Made by a program: the position numbers and the translations under genes
Part shown: one piece after another, positions 8,677-15,612 of the stretch
How positions within the stretch are numbered: position 1 is the first letter of the stretch
Layout: every line of letters starts with the position of its first letter
The notes under the pieces: generated by a model
Told to the model about the DNA's origin: nothing
The model's input: the letters and a program-made list of their open reading frames with translations, nothing else
Databases searched by the model: none
DNA from: DATBHW01 sp035307385
GTDB lineage: Bacteria > Chloroflexota > Ktedonobacteria > Ktedonobacterales > DATBGS01
Length of the DNA: 64,000 nt
Direction: 5' to 3'
Assembly (NCBI GenBank): GCA_035307385.1
Contig: DATGID010000072.1
Coordinates: 62,001-126,000, forward strand

Positions 8677-9507
8677 CTACAACTTGTGCCCACCGCCAAC
8701 ATACAAACACTGCCCGGTGAGCCAGCGTGCCTGTTCCGACGCCAGAAACACAATTACATCAGCCACATCCTCAGGCTGGCCCACGCGCCCCAAGGGAATG
8801 CTGGGAGCAATGCTCGCCTCCATCTCTGGCGTCATCCAGCCAGTCTGAATCGGTCCCGGCGAGACGACATTGACCGTAATGCCATAGCGGCTCAGTTCCA
8901 TGGCCGCCGAACGGCTATATGATTCCAGCGCCGCCTTGCTCGCGCCATAGGAAATCTCTTCTGGAAAGCAGTATGCGCCATCCGTACTGATATTGATAAT
9001 CCTTCCCCAAGTTGTTCCACGCGCCACATGGCGGCGCGCATACTCGGCCATCATCAAAGCCCCGGCCCGGCTGTTCACGGCAAAATGCCGATCATGGCTC
9101 GCAGCCGTCACAGTATCCATAGAGCGCTCGAAGCGGTCCAGCGCCTCTGCTGACAGCGGCACGAACGTATCCATTGGCTCGCCGCCAACAGCCGCGTTAT
9201 TGATCAGCACATCCACCGGCCCAAACGTCGCCGCTGCCCGATCAAACAACCACGGAATGACAGCCGGGTCAGCAAGGTCAGCCTCCTCCGCCTCGGCCTG
9301 ACCACCCCACACGCGAATCGCCTGCACCACTTCAGCAGCACCCAGCGCCCGCTGAGCAGCGCCCTCTTCACTGGTGAGAGGAAGCCGCAGATAGTGGATA
9401 AAAACCCGCGCGCCCTGCACAGCAAATGCTCTGGCCGTCGCTGCTCCAATGCCATGATTTGCGCCTGTCACCAGAACCACTTTATTCTGCAATCCGGTAT
9501 CAATCAC
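8677..9507 (-). CDS. Short-chain dehydrogenase/reductase (SDR)
   Basis: A 276-residue classical SDR. The cofactor motif is VLVTGANHGIGAATARAFA (TGxxxGIG), NNAA is at about residue 103, and the catalytic site has IINISTDG then ISYGASKAALESY, giving the YxxxK pair. The end has GRVGQPEDVADVIVFLAS, characteristic of FabG-like SDRs. The start is GTG with AGAGGAT upstream. An unusual feature is the extended insert around EAEEADLADPAVIPWLFD. The substrate is unknown, and the divergent neighbour serS gives no hint. Confidence 0.85.
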   Translation of the reverse strand: MIDTGLQNKVVLVTGANHGIGAATARAFAVQGARVFIHYLRLPLTSEEGAAQRALGAAEVVQAIRVWGGQAEAEEADLADPAVIPWLFDRAAATFGPVDVLINNAAVGGEPMDTFVPLSAEALDRFERSMDTVTAASHDRHFAVNSRAGALMMAEYARRHVARGTTWGRIINISTDGAYCFPEEISYGASKAALESYSRSAAMELSRYGITVNVVSPGPIQTGWMTPEMEASIAPSIPLGRVGQPEDVADVIVFLASEQARWLTGQCLYVGGGHKL

Positions 9508-9629
9508 AGCGGCTATCCTCTCTTATGAACTGGGCAGTCTTCCCTCTTGGTTTGCTCTAGCGGAAAGGGCGCACGTGGCACCTGGGGAGCAGTCGGCAAG
9601 TTCCTGGCGACCAGTATACGCCGACTGCC

Positions 9630-9660
9630 CTGGCAATGCAAGCGCATTGTATGCTATACT
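9630..9660 (+). promoter_or_regulatory. Candidate promoter of the serS T-box transcript
   Basis: A good -10 hexamer, TATACT at 9655-9660, lies just upstream of the T-box leader, with a weak -35 (CTGGCA, 9630-9635) 19 nt away. Transcription would begin near 9667, immediately before stem I of the leader. The call rests mainly on position and the -10. Confidence 0.5.
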
Positions 9661-9666
9661 GAGAGC

Positions 9667-9922
9667 GCAGTGAGCGAGACAAGTACACCAGGCCAGCCAA
9701 CAGAGAACTGCGGGATGGTGCAACGCAGCGACGGCTGGGTGGAAATCCCCTCGTGAGCAGCCCGCCCAACAGCCAGCGAACGCTGGCCCAGTAAGACGAG
9801 CCGGTCAGTCCTCCGTTATCGGGCGCACAAGACAGCCGACAGCAAACCTCTCTGGCCGGTTGTAAACAAAGGTGGCACCACGACATCCGCTGTTCGTCCT
9901 TAGGATGAGCGGCGTTTTTTTA
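9667..9922 (+). promoter_or_regulatory. T-box leader (serine) controlling serS, with terminator
   Basis: A transcriptional T-box riboswitch. The T-box itself is AAGGTGGCACCACG at 9869-9882. The antiterminator can be drawn exactly: AAGG 9869-9872 pairs with CCTT 9898-9901, ACGA 9880-9883 pairs with TCGT 9894-9897, and the 7-nt bulge TGGCACC lies between. The alternative terminator pairs CCGCT 9887-9891 with AGCGG 9908-9912, followed by seven T at 9915-9921. The bulge reads TGGC, whose C matches the G discriminator of tRNA-Ser. A TCC serine specifier is at 9746-9748 within GGAAATCC, and GGATGGTGCAACGCAG resembles the distal loop of stem I. Uncharged tRNA-Ser would stabilise the antiterminator and switch on serS. 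Confidence 0.93.
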
Positions 9923-9978
9923 TGGCTTTTTCCCTGATACGGCGAGCCAATCAGTGATGTTCAAGGAGGGTTATTCGT

Positions 9979-11253
9979 ATGCTCGATCTGGCATTCATTC
10001 GCGCCAACCCCGATGTCGTCAAAGACGCGGCGCGGCGCAAGCGCGTCAACGTCGACATCGACGCGCTGCTGGCGCTGGACGCGCACATCCAGGACGTGCG
10101 CCACGAGACCGAGATGCACCGCGCCGCGCAAAACCGGCTCTCGAAGCAGATGCGCGAGGTAGGCAATGATAAGGCCGCCCGCGACCAACTGATTGCCGAG
10201 GGCCGCAAAGAGGCCGAAGCGCTCAAAGAACTGGAGCCGCGCCTGCGCGAACTGCAAGCTCAGCTTGACGAACTGTTGTTACTGGTCCCCAACATCCCTG
10301 ACGCCAGCGTGCCCGATGGCCGCGACGAGGACGACAACGTCGAGATCAAACGTTGGGGCGAGCCAACACGCTTCGACTTCGAGCCGCTCGATCACGTCAC
10401 CTTGATGCAGCGGCTCGATCTGCTTGATCTGGAGCGCGGGGCTAAGGTCGCAGGCAGCCGCAGCTATGTACTCAAAAACGACGCCGCGCGGCTGGAACTG
10501 GCGCTGATGATGTTCGCGCTCGAGCACATTGGCCGCAAAGGCTTCACGCCGCTGACCGTGCCCGCCATGGCGAAAGAGTTCGCTTTCATCGGCAATTCGC
10601 AGTTCCCGCGTGGCCGCGAGCAGGTGTATGCCCTGGAAAAAGACGAACTGTTTCTGGTTGGCACCGCCGAAGTCAGCGTCACCGGCATGTTCGCCAACGA
10701 GATTCTGCCTGACGCCGACCTACCTATGCGCTTCGTCGCCTATTCGCCCTGCTACCGGCGCGAGGCTGGCACCTATGGCAAAGACACGCGCGGCATCTTG
10801 CGCGTGCATCAGTTCAGCAAGGTCGAGCAGTATGTCATCTGCCGCAACGATCATGAAGAATCGGTGCGCTGGCACGAAGCCCTGCTGACCAACGCCGAAG
10901 AACTGACGCAGGCCCTGGAACTGCCCTATCACGTCGTCGTCGTCTGCACGGGCGACCTGGGCGACGGGCAGGTTAAGAAATATGACATCGAGTGCTGGCT
11001 GCCTTCGGAGAAACGGTACCGCGAGACGCATTCGTGTTCATACTTCCACGACTACCAGGCGCGCCGCGCCAACATCCGCTACCGCGATCCAGAAGGCACG
11101 GTGCGCTTCGTCCATACCTTGAACAACACCGCGCTGGCCTCAACACGCATCATCATCGCGCTGCTGGAAAACCACCAACAAGCCGATGGCACCGTGCGCA
11201 TTCCCGCCGCGCTTCAGCCATATATGGGCGGGCAGCAGTTCATCGGGAAATAG
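9979..11253 (+). CDS. serS: Seryl-tRNA synthetase
   Basis: A 424-residue class II aminoacyl-tRNA synthetase that charges tRNA-Ser. The N-terminal coiled-coil arm (about 1-110, including EGRKEAEALKELEPRLRELQ) binds the long variable arm. Motif 2 is the YSPCYRREAGTYGKDTRG region and HQFSKVEQ follows. Motif 3 is NNTALASTRIIIALLENHQ, a variant of the commoner GSGLAVGR form. AGGAGG lies 9 nt before the ATG. It is monocistronic or leads a short transcript, and it is governed by the T-box immediately upstream. Length matches the family. Confidence 0.97.
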   Translation: MLDLAFIRANPDVVKDAARRKRVNVDIDALLALDAHIQDVRHETEMHRAAQNRLSKQMREVGNDKAARDQLIAEGRKEAEALKELEPRLRELQAQLDELLLLVPNIPDASVPDGRDEDDNVEIKRWGEPTRFDFEPLDHVTLMQRLDLLDLERGAKVAGSRSYVLKNDAARLELALMMFALEHIGRKGFTPLTVPAMAKEFAFIGNSQFPRGREQVYALEKDELFLVGTAEVSVTGMFANEILPDADLPMRFVAYSPCYRREAGTYGKDTRGILRVHQFSKVEQYVICRNDHEESVRWHEALLTNAEELTQALELPYHVVVVCTGDLGDGQVKKYDIECWLPSEKRYRETHSCSYFHDYQARRANIRYRDPEGTVRFVHTLNNTALASTRIIIALLENHQQADGTVRIPAALQPYMGGQQFIGK

Positions 11254-11322
11254 CCTGCGCCGCTCTGGTACAATTACAGGTAAAGCGAGAGACGACAGGA
11301 ACAGCAAGCCAGGAGGCGCGAG

Positions 11323-12327
11323 ATGCCTGAACTGGAGCCGGAAGACGAACAACAGGATTACTATCATATCCTGGGCGTGCCCGAAGCCGCCAGCGATGAC
11401 GAGATTCGCCATCGCTATTACACGCTGGCAAAAAAATGGCATCCTGATCGATTCCTCAACGCCGCCGAAAAGGAGCGTCTCCTGGCCGAGCGCCGCATGA
11501 AGCAGCTTACCCGCGCCTATGGCGTGCTGGGCAACGCGCAACTGCGCCTCCAATATGACGAGCGCCGCACGCGCTTGTCCCCGTTCGCCGGAGACGGTCA
11601 TAGCTGGCAACCCATGCCGGGCATGTACAGTTCATCCATCGTCCCGCCCGGCTTCGCCGCGCCTGCCCCCTCCGCCATCCAGCGCGAGGATAAGAACGGC
11701 GCGGGCATGTTTTTTGCCTTGCTGAGTTTTCTCCTCGCGATGGGCTGCCTGGGGCTGCTGCTGAACCGCTCCCCTGATCTTATCAGCGGCACACTCCTGA
11801 TCCTTGGTCTGGTCATCTTCGGCATCGTCGGGCTGCTCTTTTTGCAACAGGACAGCCCACTCAGCCATCTGGTCAACGGCTGGATGGAAGGCGAGCCAGG
11901 GGAGTTCCGGCAAGCGCGGGCAAAAGCCGAGCAAGCCAGGGCGTTAGAAGAAGACGAGCGTCCCAATGAAGCGCTGAGCGCCTTCGAGGTGCTGGTCGAA
12001 GAAGCCCTCGAAAACATCCCAGCGGAATTCCAAGAGCAGATGCGCAGCGTCACCGTGCTGGTAGAGCAAGAGCCGGACGAAGAAACGCTGGAGCGTGTCG
12101 GCATCAAAGAAGGCCATATCTTGCTCGGCCTGTATCAGGGCGTACCCCTCACCAAGCAGGGGGTGGCTGGTGTCATGGAACATATTACCATCTACCAGCG
12201 CACCATCGAGACCTACTGCCGTGGCGACCCTGACCGCATCCGTGACCAGGTCACCCGAACAGTCCTGCACGAACTGGCTCACCACTTTGGCATCGATCAT
12301 GACGAAATGCCCATCTGGGTCAAATGA
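11323..12327 (+). CDS. J-domain protein fused through two membrane helices to a Zincin_1 metallopeptidase
   Basis: A 334-residue composite. Residues 12-75 are a J-domain: DYYHILGVPEAASDDEI, with the Hsp70-stimulating HPD at 40-42 (KKWHPDRF). Residues about 127-180 form two hydrophobic helices separated by NRSPDLISG. Residues about 205-334 match the compact Zincin_1 ('metallopeptidase family') domain: EALENIPAEFQ, LLGLYQG, then HELAHHFGIDHD with H316, E317, H320 and H326 as likely zinc and catalytic residues. AGGAGG precedes the ATG. No frameshift joins the halves. A membrane protease recruiting DnaK through its own J-domain is the inference; the substrate is unknown. Confidence 0.88.
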   Translation: MPELEPEDEQQDYYHILGVPEAASDDEIRHRYYTLAKKWHPDRFLNAAEKERLLAERRMKQLTRAYGVLGNAQLRLQYDERRTRLSPFAGDGHSWQPMPGMYSSSIVPPGFAAPAPSAIQREDKNGAGMFFALLSFLLAMGCLGLLLNRSPDLISGTLLILGLVIFGIVGLLFLQQDSPLSHLVNGWMEGEPGEFRQARAKAEQARALEEDERPNEALSAFEVLVEEALENIPAEFQEQMRSVTVLVEQEPDEETLERVGIKEGHILLGLYQGVPLTKQGVAGVMEHITIYQRTIETYCRGDPDRIRDQVTRTVLHELAHHFGIDHDEMPIWVK

Positions 12328-12367
12328 GCCACCTACAGGCTATATTGGCGCTTTTTGTAGCAAAATC

Positions 12368-12411
12368 GCTTGCCTCAAACGTCTCTTGGAGAGAGGAAGC
12401 GCGCTTTTTTT
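12368..12411 (+). terminator. Candidate rho-independent terminator after the J-domain/zincin gene
   Basis: GCTTGCCTC and GAGGAAGC can pair with one bulged G around a loop containing TCTC/GAGA, and a run of seven T follows at 12405-12411. It lies 40 nt after the stop and before the promoter of the next sigma gene. Confidence 0.55.
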
Positions 12412-12432
12412 GCCGACGAAGGAAAGCTCGTC

Positions 12433-12461
12433 TTGCCTCCTGACAAAGAGAGCGGTACACT
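12433..12461 (+). promoter_or_regulatory. Candidate promoter of the second ECF sigma gene
   Basis: TTGCCT (12433-12438) and TACACT (12456-12461) are separated by 17 nt. They lie between the terminator of the upstream gene and the sigma gene start at 12498, giving a leader of about 30 nt. Confidence 0.5.
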
Positions 12462-12497
12462 ATGCGCACATTGTTGTCTGCATAAGGAAGAAGTTGG

Positions 12498-13199
12498 ATG
12501 AACATCGGGAGAGGCAGCCACAGCGGGCAAGAAAACAAAAACAACAGCCCGCCACGCCAGGAGCGCCCAGACGACGCAGAGGCGCTGCTTATTGCGCGCA
12601 GCCGTCGCGGGGATGCCGCTGCCTTCAACCAGTTAATCCTGCTGCACCAGCAGGCCGTCTATAGTCTGTCCTATCGCATGCTTGGCGACCCGGACAACGC
12701 CGCCGATGTCACCCAGGAAGCGCTCTTTTCCGCCTTTCGAGCCATTGCCAGCTTTCGGGGTGGTTCCTTCCGCTCCTGGCTGCTGCGCATCGCCAGCAAC
12801 GCTTGTTTCGACTATTGGCGGCGCAGCCGCAGACGCCCCGGCGATTCGCTGGAAGCCCTCACCAGCCAGAGCGAGGAATACGATCAAGGGCTGGCGCAGC
12901 AATTTGCTGACGACGAGCGCTGGAACCCAGAGACGTTAGCCCTGCGTACCGAATTGCAAGCATTGATTCAAGATGCGCTCATCCATTTACCGCTTGAGCA
13001 GCGCCTGGCAGTCATCCTGAGCGACATTCAAGGGCTGGCCTATGAGGAGATTGCCAGCACCACTGGCGTCTCCCTGGGGACCGTGAAATCGCGCATCGCG
13101 CGGGGACGCGCGCAGTTGCGCGGCTACCTGCAACAACACGCGGAACTTTTACCCCGCACCTACCGTTTAAAAGAAGAGAAGGGCCGAGACATCGATTAA
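12498..13199 (+). CDS. ECF-type RNA polymerase sigma factor
   Basis: A 233-residue group 4 sigma factor. Region 2 spans about 25-95 (DAAAFNQLILLHQQAVYSL, then PDNAADVTQEALFSAFRAI, FRSWLLRIASNACFDYWR). Region 4 spans about 155-210 (LPLEQRLAVILSDIQGLAYEE, TGVSLGTVKSRIARGRAQLR). The SD AAGGAAG precedes the ATG. It is followed 38 nt later by a zinc-finger membrane anti-sigma gene. It is distinct from the sigma factor at 997: it lacks the long tails and its linker between regions 2 and 4 is different. Confidence 0.93.
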   Translation: MNIGRGSHSGQENKNNSPPRQERPDDAEALLIARSRRGDAAAFNQLILLHQQAVYSLSYRMLGDPDNAADVTQEALFSAFRAIASFRGGSFRSWLLRIASNACFDYWRRSRRRPGDSLEALTSQSEEYDQGLAQQFADDERWNPETLALRTELQALIQDALIHLPLEQRLAVILSDIQGLAYEEIASTTGVSLGTVKSRIARGRAQLRGYLQQHAELLPRTYRLKEEKGRDID

Positions 13200-13237
13200 C
13201 CAGACGCTGACGCTGGGAGAGCCACACGGGGGAACAG

Positions 13238-13963
13238 TTGGAACACCATTGGGAGCAACAACGCGAGCAGCTTTCGGCGCTGCTGGACAACGAGTTAGGC
13301 ACAGAAGAACGCGCTGAGCTAAAGGCACATCTGGCGACCTGCGCCGAGTGCCGCGCCGAACTGGCAAGCCTGGAACGGGCCAGAGCGCTGCTGCGCGCCC
13401 TGCCGCAGCCAACCCTCCCACGCAGCTTTGCCTTGCCGCTCGAAGCAGCACCAATCCACGAGCTTCCTCGCCAGGTTGGCCTAACAGCACGCCAGGCGAG
13501 CCAACGGCCCAACGCAGCGCCAGCGCGACGAGCGCGCTCACGCCGCCCGGCGCAGGTGCTGCAATGGATCAGCACCATCGCTGCTCTGCTGGGAATCATC
13601 GTGTTGCTCTCCGGCGTCTTCACCGGGCACACGTTCAACACTGCGACCACTGCCTCGTCTGCGCTAACCACCGGCCAGAACTCATCGACGAGCGCCGACC
13701 AGCCAGGCGTCACCGCAACTCCGCCACCAGAGCGCACATCCACCACGCACCCGGCAGTTCCCACCACGGTTCCTTCAGCGGGGGGCGCAACCAGCACGCC
13801 GGGGACAACGCCAGGGTCAACGTACAATCAACACGACGCATCAAACCCTGACACCGGCTCATCTCTAGGGGCGCTCATCTCCAGCGCAGGGTTTGGCGTC
13901 TTACTGCTGCTGTTCAGCGTCTGTGGCTTCGCCATTGCCTGGGCGCTGCGACGGCGCTGGTAA
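13238..13963 (+). CDS. Membrane anti-sigma factor with zf-HC2 zinc finger
   Basis: A 241-residue protein starting at TTG 13238 (GGGGGAAC upstream). The N-terminal zinc-binding module has LSALLDNELG then HLATCAECRAEL (H-x3-C-x2-C). A basic linker leads to a membrane helix at about 107-130 (STIAALLGIIVLLSGVF). A Ser/Thr/Pro-rich extracytoplasmic stretch of about 75 residues follows, then a second helix at about 211-235 ending ALRRRW. The low-complexity outer segment may be glycosylated or wall-spanning; that is inference. It would restrain the sigma factor encoded just upstream. Confidence 0.88.
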   Translation: MEHHWEQQREQLSALLDNELGTEERAELKAHLATCAECRAELASLERARALLRALPQPTLPRSFALPLEAAPIHELPRQVGLTARQASQRPNAAPARRARSRRPAQVLQWISTIAALLGIIVLLSGVFTGHTFNTATTASSALTTGQNSSTSADQPGVTATPPPERTSTTHPAVPTTVPSAGGATSTPGTTPGSTYNQHDASNPDTGSSLGALISSAGFGVLLLLFSVCGFAIAWALRRRW

Positions 13964-13967
13964 TGGC

Positions 13968-14549
13968 TCAACCGCTGATCTTCTGATAATCAGCTTGCAG
14001 CGTGCTGGGACTTAATTCGCCATTGAAGACCGCGCGCACCACGCCCTGTTTATCGATAAAATACGAGCGTGGCAGCGGCGTCGGGTCATAGCTGGAATCA
14101 GCATTAAACTGATAGCTAGGATCGGCCAGCACCTGATACGTAATCTTATAGCGCTGGGCGTAATCACTGATCGTCGCCATCGGCTCGCCTTCATTGATAC
14201 CCAGGATGACCAGGCCGTCGGTGTGGTATTGTTGATAGAACGAATTGAGCAGAGGCATCTCATCCTGGCAGGGCTGGCAATAGCTCGCCCAGAAATTGAT
14301 AATCACCGGATGCCCGCGCAGGCTGCTCAGTGCCAGCGGATTTCCCTTGACATCAGTCAGCGTAAAATTAGGCGCAGCCTGCCCAACAGGAACGCCCCCT
14401 GCCGGAGCCGTATCTTTGCTGGGTTGAAACAGCAGCCAGATAAATCCACCGGCGATAATTACCACCAGCGCCAGCCCGCTCAAAACGAGCGTTCGACGGC
14501 TGAGCGGCAGAAAACCACGACGTTTGGGCGCTTCAACATGAGTCGTCAT
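13968..14549 (-). CDS. TlpA-like membrane-anchored thioredoxin
   Basis: A 193-residue redoxin. A basic N-terminus (KRRGFLPLSRR) is followed by one membrane helix (about 17-40). The thioredoxin fold follows: APNFTLTDVKGNPLALSSL, then INFWASYCQPCQDEMPLL with the CQPC redox pair, and GINEGE. This is the TlpA/ResA type, exported and membrane-tethered, used in cytochrome c maturation or oxidative folding. No ccs genes are nearby. ATG with AAGGA upstream. It converges on the anti-sigma gene with only 4 bases between the stops. Confidence 0.9.
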   Translation of the reverse strand: MTTHVEAPKRRGFLPLSRRTLVLSGLALVVIIAGGFIWLLFQPSKDTAPAGGVPVGQAAPNFTLTDVKGNPLALSSLRGHPVIINFWASYCQPCQDEMPLLNSFYQQYHTDGLVILGINEGEPMATISDYAQRYKITYQVLADPSYQFNADSSYDPTPLPRSYFIDKQGVVRAVFNGELSPSTLQADYQKISG

Positions 14550-14676
14550 AGATCATTCCTTGCACATATATCTCGGCATCACGATCTCGATGATTGCTGG
14601 TACACTTCTTCCAACAGAAAAGTATAGCGAAGCAAAAAGCGCAGGTCAAATCAACCTGGCTGCATAGGGGGTTCAT

Positions 14677-15600
14677 ATGGCCCATTGGAGCGATATTCCA
14701 CTGCTCACCACTGCCGCCGGCAGCTATCCGCCGGGCGATCTTCCGCCCAAGCGCGCTATTCAGCAGGCGGTGGAAGATCAAATTGCCGCAGGCATTGATC
14801 TGATTAGCGATGGGCAGGTCCGCGCCGACATCATCAGCCTCTTTGCCGGGGGCATCCCTGGCTTTCGGCAGGCGCGTGATGGTGTGTGGGAATTAGTAGC
14901 GCCGCCCGACGTGCCCGGCGAACCACTGGTCGCCGCCGATTATTTGCTGGCGCGCTTACTCGCAAAGGGGCGAGCCACGGTTAAAGGCGTCATCACCGGG
15001 CCGATTACTCTGGCGCTTTCCACGCGCCTGGTGCCGGGAACGCCCTACGACGGCAATAGTGACCCACACCTGATCTTGCGCCTGGCAGACATCCTGGGGC
15101 GCGAAGCGGCAGCGCTGGTGGCCGCCGGAGCAGAGATCGTGCAGATCGACGAGCCGATGCTGCCCGAGGCTATTCAAAACGGGCTGGAGATTGAACTGGC
15201 GGAACAGGCGCTGCGCGACGTGACTGCCATCATCCCATTTTCCATCCTGCATATCTGCGCCGACGTGCGCCCCATCGCCTATGAACTGCTGACCATGCCT
15301 GTCAACGCGCTGAATATAGCGGGAGCGCGCCTCGACACCTTGAGCGCCTTCGAGGCCAATGATCTGGAAAGTGCTGGCATGCGGCTGGTCTATGGCTGTG
15401 TCGATACGCAGGCCCCAGCGCCGGATATGCGCCAGACCATTCAGGCAAGAATCGAGCGCGCCGTTGAGCAGTGGGGCGCTGAACATCTCTGGCTCTCACC
15501 AGACTGCGGGCTGCGCCTGCACAGCCGCGCAGACGCCCAGGAGATATTAGGCGAACTGGCCGATGCCGCTCAGGCGGTGCGCGCACATCCGGACGCCTGA
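14677..15600 (+). CDS. MetE C-terminal-domain-like protein (cobalamin-independent methionine synthase family)
   Basis: A 307-residue TIM-barrel protein matching the catalytic C-terminal half of MetE. Seen: DLISDGQVRADIISLFAGGIPGF, KGVITGPITLALSTRL, IDEPMLPEA, LHICADV (His and Cys zinc ligands) and SPDCGLRLHSR (third ligand Cys). Single-domain proteins like this occur in archaea and many bacteria and may transfer methyl groups from corrinoid or folate donors to homocysteine or other thiols. The N-terminal MetE half is absent and there is no metF nearby, so methionine synthase activity is not certain. It is divergent from the TlpA gene. Confidence 0.85.
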   Translation: MAHWSDIPLLTTAAGSYPPGDLPPKRAIQQAVEDQIAAGIDLISDGQVRADIISLFAGGIPGFRQARDGVWELVAPPDVPGEPLVAADYLLARLLAKGRATVKGVITGPITLALSTRLVPGTPYDGNSDPHLILRLADILGREAAALVAAGAEIVQIDEPMLPEAIQNGLEIELAEQALRDVTAIIPFSILHICADVRPIAYELLTMPVNALNIAGARLDTLSAFEANDLESAGMRLVYGCVDTQAPAPDMRQTIQARIERAVEQWGAEHLWLSPDCGLRLHSRADAQEILGELADAAQAVRAHPDA

Positions 15601-15612
15601 GGCTCTCAAGCG

